Positions 26,119-35,486 of a stretch of 48,650 bases of DNA are shown piece after piece. The stretch lies in contig JADLHA010000043.1 in the NCBI GenBank assembly GCA_020848995.1, positions 1 through 48,650 of the forward strand, written 5' to 3'. How positions within the stretch are numbered: position 1 is the stretch's first letter; each line of letters opens with the position of its first letter. The position numbers and the translations under genes were made by a program. The notes beneath the pieces were generated by a model that saw nothing but the letters and a program-made list of their open reading frames with translations, did not search any database and was not told the origin of the DNA. The DNA is from Saprospiraceae bacterium. GTDB lineage: Bacteria; Bacteroidota; Bacteroidia; Chitinophagales; Saprospiraceae.

Positions 26119-27816
26119 ATGCCATTTACTGCAACGGAACGATGGGTGCGCGTGGCACTGGTACTGGGGATCCTGATCTTCCTCAACATTCTGTTTTCAT
26201 TTGTCAGGCTGGAGCTGGACTTCACTGAAGACAAGCGCTACAGCCTGACGCGAGGCAGTTTGAATACGCTGGAGCAAGCCCGCGATGCCATTTACGTGCG
26301 CGTTTTGCTGGATGGGGATTTTCCCTCGGGATTTAAGCGACTTCAGCATTCGGTCATCGACCTGCTCCGCCAGTTTAGAAGCCTAAACCCCAATATTGAA
26401 TTTTCACTTGAAGATCCAAACACCGGCTCCCCAGAGGAGGTCAACGAAATGCGCGAAAAGCTCGCCAAAGACGGACTGCTCCCCATCAACCTGAAGGTGC
26501 ATACCGGATCGGGAAAATCCGAGCAGTTGATCTTTCCTTATGCGGTGTTCAACCTCGGCGAGCGCAAAATTGCCGTAAACCTCGTTGAACACGACCCGGC
26601 CCTGGATCAGGAGGCCAATATCAGTCAATCCATTTCCCAGCTAGAGTACAAGTTTGTCAATGCGCTGTCGAAACTTCAGCAAATAGAAAAGAAGAACATC
26701 CTCTTCACGGCTTCATCCGGAGAGCTGCCGGAAGAAAATACCCTCGCCGCGCAACAACAACTTCGTCCATTTTACCATGTGGTTCGGGCAGACCTGGATA
26801 GCCTTTATTCCATCAAGGAGTCCGTCGATCTCGTCGTAGTGGCGAGACCTACGCGTGCATTCAGTGAACGCAACAAATTCATTCTCGACCAATACCTGAT
26901 GCGGGGTGGAAAAATTTTATGGATGGTCGATGCCCTTCAAATCGGAATGGACAGTTTCACCTACCGCCAGGACTTTATCCCCGAACCGCTCGAGCTCAAC
27001 CTCGGCGATTGGTTCTTCCAACACGGCGTTCGCATAGAACCCACCCTGGTACTCGACATGGAATGTGCCCGAATTGCACAGGTGATTGGCAAAGTCGGCG
27101 ACAAACCCCAGATTGAATTATTTCCGTGGTACTACCTGCCGCTGGCTGCTCCCTATAGCGACCACCCGGTCGTCAACAACATCGATCGAATTCTCCTCGA
27201 TTTTCCCGCCAAGATCGACACCGTTAAATCCGCAGGATCCATAACCAAGACGCCACTTATCGTTTCATCGCCCTACAGCCGCTATCAGCTGGCGCCAGCA
27301 CGCGTTGGATTTGATATTCTGCGCTATGCACCCGATGCCAGCAAATTCGACAAGCCGCATTTGATCATGGGCGTTTTGCTTGAAGGGCAATTCAAATCGC
27401 TGTACGCCAACAGACCCGAGCAATCGATGCTTGACGCCATGGAGAAACTCGGCCTCAGCTTCCGCACCGAAAGTCCCAAAACGGCAATGATCATCGTATC
27501 CGATGGGGACCTCATCCGCAATCATTACGACGCTTCCACGGATAAATTCTCGCCGGTGGGCTACAGCAAATTTGAAAAAACCACGTACAACGGCAACCGC
27601 GCGTTCTTCCTGAATGCGGTTGAGTACCTGGTCAGTGAAGAGAACATCCTTGAAGCGCGAGGCAAGGAATTCAAGATCCGCATGTTGGATCAGGTCAGGA
27701 TTTCGCGTGAAAAATCATTCTGGCAGGTCCTCAATACTGCATTACCCCTTGTGTTGCTGCTTTTAGGAGGACAGCTGCACCGCCACCTGCGCAAAAAGAA
27801 ATACACCACTCGATGA
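26119..27816 (+). CDS. gldG: Gliding motility protein GldG
   Basis: GldG is the third part of the GldAFG complex: a large, mostly periplasmic membrane protein of the ABC-type uncharacterised transport family. The 565-residue protein has an N-terminal membrane anchor (about 10-30) followed by LDFTEDKRYSLT, a typical GldG opening. A long soluble domain follows, with a VVVARPTRAFSERNKF-type Rossmann-like core. A C-terminal membrane segment (about 533-552) precedes a basic tail. The start at 26119 is one base after the gldF stop. The stop overlaps the next gene's ATG (27813-27816). Confidence 0.92.
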   Translation: MPFTATERWVRVALVLGILIFLNILFSFVRLELDFTEDKRYSLTRGSLNTLEQARDAIYVRVLLDGDFPSGFKRLQHSVIDLLRQFRSLNPNIEFSLEDPNTGSPEEVNEMREKLAKDGLLPINLKVHTGSGKSEQLIFPYAVFNLGERKIAVNLVEHDPALDQEANISQSISQLEYKFVNALSKLQQIEKKNILFTASSGELPEENTLAAQQQLRPFYHVVRADLDSLYSIKESVDLVVVARPTRAFSERNKFILDQYLMRGGKILWMVDALQIGMDSFTYRQDFIPEPLELNLGDWFFQHGVRIEPTLVLDMECARIAQVIGKVGDKPQIELFPWYYLPLAAPYSDHPVVNNIDRILLDFPAKIDTVKSAGSITKTPLIVSSPYSRYQLAPARVGFDILRYAPDASKFDKPHLIMGVLLEGQFKSLYANRPEQSMLDAMEKLGLSFRTESPKTAMIIVSDGDLIRNHYDASTDKFSPVGYSKFEKTTYNGNRAFFLNAVEYLVSEENILEARGKEFKIRMLDQVRISREKSFWQVLNTALPLVLLLLGGQLHRHLRKKKYTTR

Positions 27817-28859
27817 TGAGCAATCGACGCAACCTGTGGATGCTTACCGCTGCATTTGTCCTGCTCGGGGTGGCCACCTGGTATTTTCTCCGCCGCAACG
27901 CCCATGGAATGAAGGAAATTGCAGCAGAACGGGCATTTGCCGTTGAGCGCGCGGAAGACATCAGCCGGATCATCCTGAACAATCCCGTCGGCGATTCGAT
28001 CTTTTTGGAGAAATCCGGCGGTGCCTGGCTGGTCAATGGAAGGTACAAGGCGTTTCCCAATGCCGTCGGCAACCTGCTGCAGACATTAACGAGTGTTAGG
28101 ATGCAATCGATTCCACCCCAATCCTACACTAAAACCATTTATGAAGGGATGAGGGGGTCCGGTATCCACGTCAGGGTATTCGACAAAAAGTCGCTGGTTC
28201 TTAAAGATTACATCGTTGGCGGAAGCACCTTGCGCGAAGACGGCAACTTTTTTCTCATGGCCGGGTTCAAACAACCCTATATCGTAGGCATTCCTAATTT
28301 TGTTGGGAACGTACGAGAGCGTTACGACCTCAGTCTAAACGATTGGCGCGACCGCACGGTGATTGATGTAGATCCGGACCGCATCGAGTCCTTTTCCATT
28401 GAATACCCCTACCATCCGGAACAAAGTTTTAGGCTGGTCAAAAAAGAAAACCGCTATTACCTCCATGATCCGGTGCAGGGCGGCAGTGAACGCGGCCCCT
28501 TGCCCGAAAAGCGCGTGCGCGACTTTCTTGAATCCCTTCCGGACGCGGGGGCCGAAGGCATTCAAAACAACCACCCGAACCGGAAAAACATTGCAGCCTT
28601 GAGTCCTTACTGTAGGATCTCGCTCCGCGAAGCCGATCAAAAACAAGTGTTGGAACTTTCCTTCTTTCCCATCGCCACCGACACTTCGGGAAACGCCGTC
28701 ATTGCCGACCACCGCGGACAACTTCCGGACACCACCTTCTTTCGGCTTCACGCTCAGAGAAGCGATGGTGATTTTCTGCTGTTGCAATATCCCGTCGTCA
28801 GGAATTTGTTCGTCCGCAAAGCAGACTTTGTCAAGTACCTGGACCCGGGAGTTCAATAA
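27813..28859 (+). CDS. DUF4340-like membrane-anchored protein behind gldG
   Basis: A 348-residue protein with one N-terminal transmembrane segment (about 9-26) and a large periplasmic part. The opening (ISRIILNNPVGDSIFLEKSGGAWLVNG) is typical of DUF4340 proteins, which often sit behind ABC permease-GldG-type genes. It is probably a further part of the gliding ABC complex (inference from position). Tandem ATGs at 27813 and 27816 are both possible; the first overlaps the gldG stop by 4 bp. Function unknown. Confidence 0.85.
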   Translation: MMSNRRNLWMLTAAFVLLGVATWYFLRRNAHGMKEIAAERAFAVERAEDISRIILNNPVGDSIFLEKSGGAWLVNGRYKAFPNAVGNLLQTLTSVRMQSIPPQSYTKTIYEGMRGSGIHVRVFDKKSLVLKDYIVGGSTLREDGNFFLMAGFKQPYIVGIPNFVGNVRERYDLSLNDWRDRTVIDVDPDRIESFSIEYPYHPEQSFRLVKKENRYYLHDPVQGGSERGPLPEKRVRDFLESLPDAGAEGIQNNHPNRKNIAALSPYCRISLREADQKQVLELSFFPIATDTSGNAVIADHRGQLPDTTFFRLHAQRSDGDFLLLQYPVVRNLFVRKADFVKYLDPGVQ

Positions 28860-28961
28860 ATTTTACGCCTGACTTACAATTCCCACGTGAGCGGTTAAAA
28901 AGTTGTTGCACAGCAATGGAGTGCGTTGTCCTACTTTGCATAAAAATGCAGGCCCTGCCGC

Positions 28962-30209
28962 ATGGACAGAAAACAATATCTTGTCGCTGCCTTTTGTGCA
29001 ATGGCTTGCGTGTCCCCGCAAACGAGGTTTTCCTTTGATGCAAGTTGGGGCTTTTATGCCCACCGGCTCATCAACCGCCTGGCCGTGTTCACCCTTCCGG
29101 AGCCGATGATCGAATTTTACAAAGACAACATCGACTTTGTCTCCGACCACGCGGTCGACCCGGATAAACGGCGTTACGCAGTAAAAGCCGAGGCTATGCG
29201 CCACTACATCGACCTGGACCATTGGATCAACACCGATGCCGATAGCCTCCCTCGCGATTTTGCGCGCGCCCTGCTGCAGCGTTCGCGATTTTACCTCTCC
29301 GCCGATGGAAAAGCCTTTTCACTTTTTAGGGATTCCATTCGATTTGCTACGGATGCCGACACCTTGTGGTTATCCGACAGTGCAATTCAACTGGTCTGCT
29401 TTGCCCGCAATTACTGGACGCTGAAAGAATTTCGCACGTGCCTGTACGAGCATCTGATGCCGGAATACGATCCTGCGTCCTGGGCTATCCCCGTGACCCG
29501 GCTCGGTAGCCTCTTTGCGTCCCAGAACAAGCGCACAATTCTGGTCATCGATGACCGGTTCTGTCCGCATGGCATCCTGCCCTATCACCTTGAGCGCTGT
29601 CATCGCCAACTCATCCATGCGTTCCAGGTGGAAGACCCCGTTCGCATCCTGCGCTTGTCGGCTGAATTGGGCCACTACCTCGGAGATGCACACGTGCCGC
29701 TGCACACCTCTAAAAATTACAACGGTCAGCTAACTGGTCAGGATGGCATCCATGCTTTCTGGGAGAGTAGAATTCCAGAACTGTTCGCAGCTGATTCCTT
29801 CGATTACTTTGTTGGACCGGCGTATTATCTCGAAAACATCCGGTCAGCAATCTGGCAGATCATTTTCGAAAGTCACCATGGGGTTGAGGAGATTTTACAG
29901 ACAGAGCGCATGCTGCGGTCCACAACTCCAGAAGATCAGCAATACTGTTTTGAACCGCGGGGCGGAGCGTTGGCGATGCAAGCCTGTAGAGATTATGCGG
30001 CTGCATTCAACTCCCGTCTCAACGGACAGGTAGAACAACGCATGCGATCGTGCATCCTGGCCACGGGATGTTTCTGGATGAGCGCCTGGGTTGAAGCGGG
30101 ACAACCGGATCTGCTACGACTGCTGGACGAAAGACAAACCATGTGCGATACTGCGGGTTCTCCCCCAGCGGTGGACCATGCCTGGCCATGGCTTCGTCAA
30201 CACGAATGA
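28962..30209 (+). CDS. Zinc-dependent phospholipase C/S1-P1 nuclease-like protein
   Basis: A 415-residue exported protein; residues 1-22 look like a signal peptide. It resembles the zinc-dependent phospholipase C family, which shares its helical fold with S1/P1 nucleases. Candidate zinc ligands: the N-terminal W29 region (DASWGFYAHRLINRL), the His in SDHAVDPDKRRYAV, RHYIDLDHW, and ELGHYLGDAHVPLHT followed by GIHAFWES. All are in the order expected. The substrate (phospholipid or nucleic acid) is open. The gene is monocistronic, with a 102-bp gap after the gld operon. It is convergent with the CHAT gene (37 bp between the stops). Confidence 0.85.
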   Translation: MDRKQYLVAAFCAMACVSPQTRFSFDASWGFYAHRLINRLAVFTLPEPMIEFYKDNIDFVSDHAVDPDKRRYAVKAEAMRHYIDLDHWINTDADSLPRDFARALLQRSRFYLSADGKAFSLFRDSIRFATDADTLWLSDSAIQLVCFARNYWTLKEFRTCLYEHLMPEYDPASWAIPVTRLGSLFASQNKRTILVIDDRFCPHGILPYHLERCHRQLIHAFQVEDPVRILRLSAELGHYLGDAHVPLHTSKNYNGQLTGQDGIHAFWESRIPELFAADSFDYFVGPAYYLENIRSAIWQIIFESHHGVEEILQTERMLRSTTPEDQQYCFEPRGGALAMQACRDYAAAFNSRLNGQVEQRMRSCILATGCFWMSAWVEAGQPDLLRLLDERQTMCDTAGSPPAVDHAWPWLRQHE

Positions 30210-30246
30210 ATGAGCTCCCCGCGCGTACGCGAAAACATATATGGAC

Positions 30247-33207
30247 TCATGCAATGGCCTCCAGGTTGGCGTCTTGTCTTGCTCTTTGCTTCTTTCTTCG
30301 CAGAATTACCCACCCCCCCATTGCAACAGATGCGAAGGCGATGAACACCAACCAGGTATGGTTCAGACTGAAAGGTGCGGAACCCATGCTTACCGGCTGG
30401 GCACTACCGATCAGGATCAGCCCGGCCCAATCGTCCGGATAGACTGCCTTTCCGGCACGGAGGTACTGTCTTTTGCTTTCGGCAAGGGCAAGATCTTTGG
30501 GCATGTTGTGCTCGAAAAGGTTTTGGTAAAAGGCAGGGATGATCTTTGAAGCCCCCTGGGTTTGAATTTTCCACAGTGCCGTTATGAATGACCTTGCTCC
30601 CGAGTAGGCGAGGCCGCGGGCAATGCTGATGTTGCCTTCGCCCGCCCGGTGCTGTCCCAGCGCGGTTTCGCAAGCCGTGAGGGTGATGAGTTCAGACCGA
30701 ACGGGGTGAAGGTAGAGTTCTCGCAAGTAGAGCAGTGCGGAAGTGTCGACGTCTCCGGAGCGCTGCGAAAAAGCAAGAAAGCTCGAATCCGGATTGGGCG
30801 AATCGTTGCCGTGCGCGGAAAGATGCACGTAGGAACATGTGCGCAGCGCTTCGAGGAACTGTTGCTTTTTTGCCGGCCTGATGATTTTAGCACCGTCGAT
30901 GCGGTCTCCGATCGCACGTGCTTCCATTTCCTGGTAAACCATATGTGGCAACTCGCCCGATTGCCGGCTGAATTCCGGAACAAAAATCATCAGCGAAGTG
31001 CATTGTAAGTCTGCTGGTGGATTTAGCTGCATTTGCAGCAAGGTGCGGATCGAAAATCCGTAGCTGAGGCTTTTCGACTGGATCAGAAAATTGCCGTTAC
31101 TCACCTGCCTTGGAATATCATCTTCGGGGACATCCACCTTGCGAAGAAGGGCATCAAAAGGCAGGTCGTTTAAGGCATCGTCGGGGATGATGATCAGGCG
31201 TTCGGGAAGATCGATCTGCACCTTGCCGATAAGCATCTCGTACAAGGTATGAGCGGTTTTTGAAAATTGAGCAACGCGCTCCGCAGATCGCAGGCCATCG
31301 GCACCTGCCGGATTCATATTTTCCCTGAATAAACGGACGTGCCGGCGCAACTCGTCTTTAGAAATCTGCACCATGTCGAGTGCAAATTGTTTTCCGTTGA
31401 AAGAAAAGATATACAGTCCCTTCTCCCCGGCAACGTAGTCGATCAATGCCTGTCCGGTGGCGAGTAGTTGGTCTTGCAAACCTTGAAGGTCGACCTCTGC
31501 GCTGCCAAAGCGAAGCTGGTAGTATGACGGGGCATCGCGGCGCAACGCTTCGAGGTACCTCCACTGCAGGCTGTCGGCCATAGGCTGGATTTCCGGAGAT
31601 TGCAGGGCCCTGCGCTGCATCGCAGAAAGTGCCGACTGCATGCCCAGTAGGTTCGGTGGCAGCAAATCGCTGGCGGCATTGAGTCGCGACCGCTCCATGA
31701 GCAAAAAGGTTTTGCCCTGTTCAGCCATCTGCAGTGCGCGCTCTTTGTAGGCATCACCCCCTCCCGCGAAATAAAGGGCGCTGAGATCCGTGACGGCATC
31801 CGGGAGCCACAATCGCGCCTCTTCAGCGAGCCGGATCTTGGCTTCGTCGCTGACGAGGTTGGCACGCACGTAATTCAGCAGGGCCGCAAGGCTGTCGTAG
31901 GCCATTCCGGAGAGCCTCCGGTGCGCGGGGTCCCGCTCAGATAGCAGCAGGTGGGTACGCCCAATGCTGCCCAGCAGATACAGGGCTGTCAAATAATCGT
32001 CCTGGTACATCTTGCGAACGGAAGGCAATGAATCCCAGGGGTAGGATTGGCCACTCATCCGCTGCAAAGCCTGGGCATAGTGTTGCAAACCGCGATGGCA
32101 ATCTCCGGTTTTGACGTAGCTCGATCCCAGGCTGGTGAGCAATCCTGCAACGCCCAAATCTGTTCCGGCCATGTTGGAGCGTTGAAGCCAATTCAAGTGA
32201 GGGGTCAAGGCCCGGACTGCACCATCATACTGCCTTTGGGCAAAAAGTGCGGCGGCGAGACCACCCAATCCAAAGATGGCCTGCAGGGTGTCCCCCGTTT
32301 GGAGAGAGGCTTCAATGACTCCCTGGAAATGATCTTCCGATGCTTTCGCAAGCGTCTTGCTGGAATCAGGGTCCATTTCCTGTGCCCTTGCATCGAGGCA
32401 AATTCTTCCCAGGGCCAGTCGGATAAAGGTCATTTGACGCAAGGTATCGGCAGCATCGACACTGCGGCGCAACAATTCAATGCCCCGCTCGCCCTGCTGC
32501 AGCGCAAGTTCCCAGTGCCCCCGGGCCGACATGGCTTTGATCCGGTTGGAAACCAGGTCATGGAAAAAGGAGCTTGCCTTCTCCCAACTTATGGAATCTC
32601 TGCCGGGACCCCTGGAAATGGTCTCCAGGGCGATGTCAAAATTCCGTATGGCGCTTGCTTGGTCACCCGACAATCGGTAGCATTCTCCAAGTTTTGTGCG
32701 GTTGTAAATGTTGGGAAAGATGGCAAAGCGTTCCTGGTCGACAATGGCCTTTTCAAAATGCGGTATGGCGGACAGGTAATCGCCCTCCCAGCTGTACGAC
32801 AGTCCGATGTTGCTTTGCGCCCTGAGAATATCCAAGTGGATGCTGTCTCCGTAATAGGCCTGGCGCAGTTTGAGCGCAGCGCCATAGAGACGCCGTGCTT
32901 CCGGGCGACTGCTCCGCAGGTATGGGATTCCCGCCACATGAAGGACATCGGCCCAGCGAAGCAAAATGCTGTCCCGGTCCGGGGTGCAGGTCAATGCCAG
33001 TATGGAGTCCGCGAAGACCAACACCAACTGTGGGTCGCCGGTCGCCGTGGAAGCCACCGCCATCGATCGCAGCGCAGCGGCATCGCACACCTGCTCCTGA
33101 CCCCTGCGACTTCCTGCCTGCTCTGATGAGCAAGACGAAGCTGCGAGCAGGATCAGACAAACTCCCGCAACGACAGAACAACTCCAGTCCAACCCCACCG
33201 TTTTCAT
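30247..33207 (-). CDS. TPR-CHAT lipoprotein (caspase-like protease)
   Basis: A 986-residue protein. The N-terminus is a lipoprotein signal with lipobox LAASSC (C26). Residues about 60-500 hold many TPR-like helical repeats (for example YLSAIPHFEKAI and DQASAIRNFDIAL). The C-terminal CHAT domain (about 650-940) has catalytic His 799 (HLSAHG) and Cys 846 (LTACETALG), so the protease site is intact. A transmembrane segment (951-970) and a basic tail (RRKKQRAR) end the protein, so it would be held in the inner membrane with the protease probably in the periplasm. The substrate is unknown. It lies 164 bp downstream of a membrane-anchored subtilase on the same strand; that pairing is discussed in the findings. 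Confidence 0.9.
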   Translation of the reverse strand: MKTVGLDWSCSVVAGVCLILLAASSCSSEQAGSRRGQEQVCDAAALRSMAVASTATGDPQLVLVFADSILALTCTPDRDSILLRWADVLHVAGIPYLRSSRPEARRLYGAALKLRQAYYGDSIHLDILRAQSNIGLSYSWEGDYLSAIPHFEKAIVDQERFAIFPNIYNRTKLGECYRLSGDQASAIRNFDIALETISRGPGRDSISWEKASSFFHDLVSNRIKAMSARGHWELALQQGERGIELLRRSVDAADTLRQMTFIRLALGRICLDARAQEMDPDSSKTLAKASEDHFQGVIEASLQTGDTLQAIFGLGGLAAALFAQRQYDGAVRALTPHLNWLQRSNMAGTDLGVAGLLTSLGSSYVKTGDCHRGLQHYAQALQRMSGQSYPWDSLPSVRKMYQDDYLTALYLLGSIGRTHLLLSERDPAHRRLSGMAYDSLAALLNYVRANLVSDEAKIRLAEEARLWLPDAVTDLSALYFAGGGDAYKERALQMAEQGKTFLLMERSRLNAASDLLPPNLLGMQSALSAMQRRALQSPEIQPMADSLQWRYLEALRRDAPSYYQLRFGSAEVDLQGLQDQLLATGQALIDYVAGEKGLYIFSFNGKQFALDMVQISKDELRRHVRLFRENMNPAGADGLRSAERVAQFSKTAHTLYEMLIGKVQIDLPERLIIIPDDALNDLPFDALLRKVDVPEDDIPRQVSNGNFLIQSKSLSYGFSIRTLLQMQLNPPADLQCTSLMIFVPEFSRQSGELPHMVYQEMEARAIGDRIDGAKIIRPAKKQQFLEALRTCSYVHLSAHGNDSPNPDSSFLAFSQRSGDVDTSALLYLRELYLHPVRSELITLTACETALGQHRAGEGNISIARGLAYSGARSFITALWKIQTQGASKIIPAFYQNLFEHNMPKDLALAESKRQYLRAGKAVYPDDWAGLILIGSAQPVSMGSAPFSLNHTWLVFIAFASVAMGGWVILRRKKQRARQDANLEAIA

Positions 33208-33242
33208 TGCTCGAATCCTAAATGCTTAAACCCTTTTTACTA

Positions 33243-33272
33243 ACAAATGTTCGTTTACTTACTAACGTTTGT
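33243..33272. promoter_or_regulatory. Imperfect inverted repeat upstream of the CHAT gene
   Basis: ACAAATGTT (33243-33251) and AACGTTTGT (33264-33272) form an inverted repeat with one mismatch and a 12-bp spacer. It lies about 36-65 nt upstream of the CHAT start, between the two protease genes. A regulator site is possible; no typical -7 box is seen. Confidence 0.35.
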
Positions 33273-33371
33273 ATGCGTATCCAATACTTCCGGAAGTACA
33301 GATGCCTAACGCGTCATCGCGGTCAAAATTTATCCCTGGCCTCCTGGCTTTGAACAATTAGGATCCCGCAA

Positions 33372-34856
33372 TCAAAATACCACTGGGGGGCCGGCTGGTG
33401 GCTCTGAACAAATTTGATTCGCCGCGTTCAACAAATCAATCCCCTTATAGACTTTCCCGGATGGAACTCCGGTTTGCGTCGTTGCAAGGTTCAACAGTAT
33501 TTGCTTCATCGCACCCGGAGGCATACCCGGATGTACCGAGCGCATCAGCGCTGCGAGGCGCACCACCAAAGGCGCAGCGAATGAGGTTCCCGACTTAACG
33601 GCAAATCCGGTGCTGCTTCTTGCGTTCAGTATTTGCGGAACATATAAAGCTTCTCCGCGAATTGCAACATCCATATAGCTTGTTGTCGCCCCGGCTGGGT
33701 TATAGTTTGAAAACGTGGCGAGGTCAGATCCGTCCACATTCAACGCACCGACCGTGATTGCTCCCGGGAAAGAGCTGACAACTGACGCCGGATAGAATCG
33801 CCAGGAATCTGTCAACGGCTGTCCACCGTTGCCAACACCCGCGACTACGAACACCCCAGCCTCTGCTGCCAAATTTAAGAAATCGGAAAATGCGTTCGTG
33901 AAATTTTGAGCCAGGCCTACGGAAACCGGATCGCCCGATTCGATGAAGTATTCAAATCCCCAACTGATGTTTATGATATCCGGCTGCTGACCGAGGGCGA
34001 TGTACAATCCACAAAGTGCATCGAACAGATCTCCCGTTTTGGTATCGCCCTCCGTGGTGCGGACGTTAACAAATTTCATGGGGAAACTGTGTGGAAAATT
34101 GGGGCGAGAGGCCCCAAACGCAACGCCGTTGACGGAGGTTCCGTGGCCGTGCTCGTCGTCCGGATCGTCGCCCAGAGCGCCAGCAATGCACCGAACGCCA
34201 TGTGTATTTGCGCTACATCCCGCACAGGTTTTAGGATTCCAGTAGCCATCCCAGTTGGCACTGGTCAGCACGTTCCATGCACTTCCTGCCGGTGGATCCA
34301 CACCGCTGTCAACTATGGCAATTTTTACTTCGGTATTTGCAGGACATACGGGTAGCGGGTAATGGGGCCAAATTTTTTCATCGGTTGTGTCCTTTGGACT
34401 CGGTACATCATCGGACGACTCCTCCGGATCATTCGCTATGACGATATTGGGAAAAATGTCCACGCCAATGCCTCCAACTTTTGGGCCTTGTACAGGGGGT
34501 GCACCCACATCGATGCCTTCGACGCTCGGGTACTCCCACAACTCAAACCCCGGTCCGCATGGACAGGTTTTGATCTGCCGGAAACACTTTCTGCGCAGCT
34601 CTTCGCGAGCCGCTTCCGGTTCCTGGTTTTTGCTCGGGTCAAAAATGAGCTGGTTGCATCGGTAAGGGAGCTTAAAATAGCCATCTCGCATTTTGAATTC
34701 CAGCGTATCCACCGCTTTACAGGTTCCGTAGTTGAACACGCCAATTTTAAAACAGCAGGGTTTGAATATCAGGATCCATCCCAGGATGCAGAGGATGGCT
34801 GCTGCCGCGACGACGCTCCAGCGACGCCAGCGAAAAGGACGATTTTCTGTTGCCAT
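33372..34856 (-). CDS. Membrane-anchored S8 (subtilisin-like) protease
   Basis: A 494-residue protein with a basic N-terminus (FRWRRW), a transmembrane segment (about 13-31), then a Cys-rich region (residues 34-100, with CC, CPC and more Cys) and a subtilase domain from about 175 to 480. The triad is complete: D183 (AIVDSGVD), H238 (HGHGTSVNG) and S425 (SGTSFAAP), with N343 (GVGNGG) as oxyanion residue. The anchor is not followed by a cleavage site, so it likely stays in the inner membrane facing the periplasm. The next gene on the same strand, 164 bp on, is the TPR-CHAT lipoprotein. The target is unknown. Confidence 0.88.
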   Translation of the reverse strand: MATENRPFRWRRWSVVAAAAILCILGWILIFKPCCFKIGVFNYGTCKAVDTLEFKMRDGYFKLPYRCNQLIFDPSKNQEPEAAREELRRKCFRQIKTCPCGPGFELWEYPSVEGIDVGAPPVQGPKVGGIGVDIFPNIVIANDPEESSDDVPSPKDTTDEKIWPHYPLPVCPANTEVKIAIVDSGVDPPAGSAWNVLTSANWDGYWNPKTCAGCSANTHGVRCIAGALGDDPDDEHGHGTSVNGVAFGASRPNFPHSFPMKFVNVRTTEGDTKTGDLFDALCGLYIALGQQPDIINISWGFEYFIESGDPVSVGLAQNFTNAFSDFLNLAAEAGVFVVAGVGNGGQPLTDSWRFYPASVVSSFPGAITVGALNVDGSDLATFSNYNPAGATTSYMDVAIRGEALYVPQILNARSSTGFAVKSGTSFAAPLVVRLAALMRSVHPGMPPGAMKQILLNLATTQTGVPSGKVYKGIDLLNAANQICSEPPAGPPVVF

Positions 34857-35049
34857 GATTCAGTTGGTTTGTTTTGTGATATTGTGTAAATCTACGCAAA
34901 ATATTAAGCACCTGCCCAATTATTTTTGCCGGCGGAGGAAAAAGCCCAACAAAACGTACTCTGCAGTCCAGGTGTGCAGAACCGGAATTGGTAGATCAGG
35001 CCGTCGCGTTGGGCGAGCCCGGGTTCGCCAAAAAGTTTAACTAGACTTG
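34857..35049. other. Intergenic region between the subtilase start and rbfA
   Basis: No gene is seen. The part around 34981-35031 contains GGAATTGGTAGA and GGGTTCG, which resemble tRNA D- and T-arm segments, but no cloverleaf can be closed. See the rejected list. The subtilase promoter presumably lies at about 34860-34920. Confidence 0.4.
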
Positions 35050-35082
35050 AAACGCACCGGGAGCCAGGGCCTTGGTGCGTTT
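35050..35082. terminator. Hairpin at the rbfA 3' end
   Basis: AAACGCACC (35050-35058) and GGTGCGTTT (35074-35082) form a perfect 9-bp stem with a 15-nt loop. The stem overlaps the rbfA stop codon (35081-35083). On the minus strand no long T-run follows, so it is a weak or Rho-type candidate rather than a classic terminator. Confidence 0.45.
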
Positions 35083-35461
35083 ATTCCTCGTCCTCGCCTG
35101 TGGAACCCGCCTTGCCTTGGTATTTCTTAAACAGCGCTTCCACGCGGTATACTTCATCGACCGTCTCGTCGACGTAGAAGCGAAGTTCGGGCATGTGGCG
35201 AACCTGCTTGCGGATGCGTTGGTGGAGGGAGGTCTTCAGCCGGAGATTTTGCTCTTCGAGTGCGCTGATCAGGCCGGCTTTGTCGGCAGCATTGAAAATG
35301 CTGAGGTAGACCTTTGCCAGGCCCAGGTCGGGACTCATGGTGACCTGTGTGACCGTCACCAGAGCCTGAGGACCATACACATAGCGGCCTTCGGCGCCCA
35401 GTACCGCGCTGAACTGCCTGCGTATCAGTTCGCCAACCTGCCGCTGCCGAATGCTCTCCAT
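35081..35461 (-). CDS. rbfA: Ribosome-binding factor A
   Basis: RbfA binds the immature 30S subunit and assists 16S rRNA 5'-end maturation. The 126-residue protein starts MESIRQRQVGELIRRQFS, a normal RbfA opening, and has the KH-like core (MSPDLGLAKVYLSIF, then RIRKQVRHMPELRFYVDETV). An ATG 10 codons upstream (35491) is in frame, but a -7 box (35479-35486) lies inside that extension, so the start at 35461 is preferred. The end is acidic (STGEDEE). It is divergent from recG, with 128 bp between the chosen start codons. Confidence 0.9.
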   Translation of the reverse strand: MESIRQRQVGELIRRQFSAVLGAEGRYVYGPQALVTVTQVTMSPDLGLAKVYLSIFNAADKAGLISALEEQNLRLKTSLHQRIRKQVRHMPELRFYVDETVDEVYRVEALFKKYQGKAGSTGEDEE

Positions 35462-35478
35462 AGCCTGGTGTAATCGCG

Positions 35479-35486
35479 CAAAATTA
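35479..35486 (-). promoter_or_regulatory. Putative -7 box for rbfA
   Basis: On the minus strand TAATTTTG matches TAnnTTTG and ends 17 nt before the ATG at 35461. It overlaps the alternative upstream start (35491), which decides the start choice. No good -33 box is seen. Confidence 0.55.

Noticed and set aside
32047-33126. Long antisense frame (359 codons) opposite the CHAT gene
   Set aside because: It is a by-product of GC-rich coding sequence on the other strand; the TPR protein is clearly the real gene.
30247-33207. CHAT gene as part of a type III-E CRISPR (Craspase) system
   Set aside because: No Cas7-11 or other cas gene is present, and the protein has an export signal.
34960-35035. tRNA-Leu-like sequence (GGAATTGGTAGA, GCCGTC, GGGTTCG)
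   Set aside because: The T-stem and acceptor stem cannot be paired and no proper anticodon stem forms. It may be a tRNA relic or chance. A tRNAscan-SE or Infernal run would settle it.
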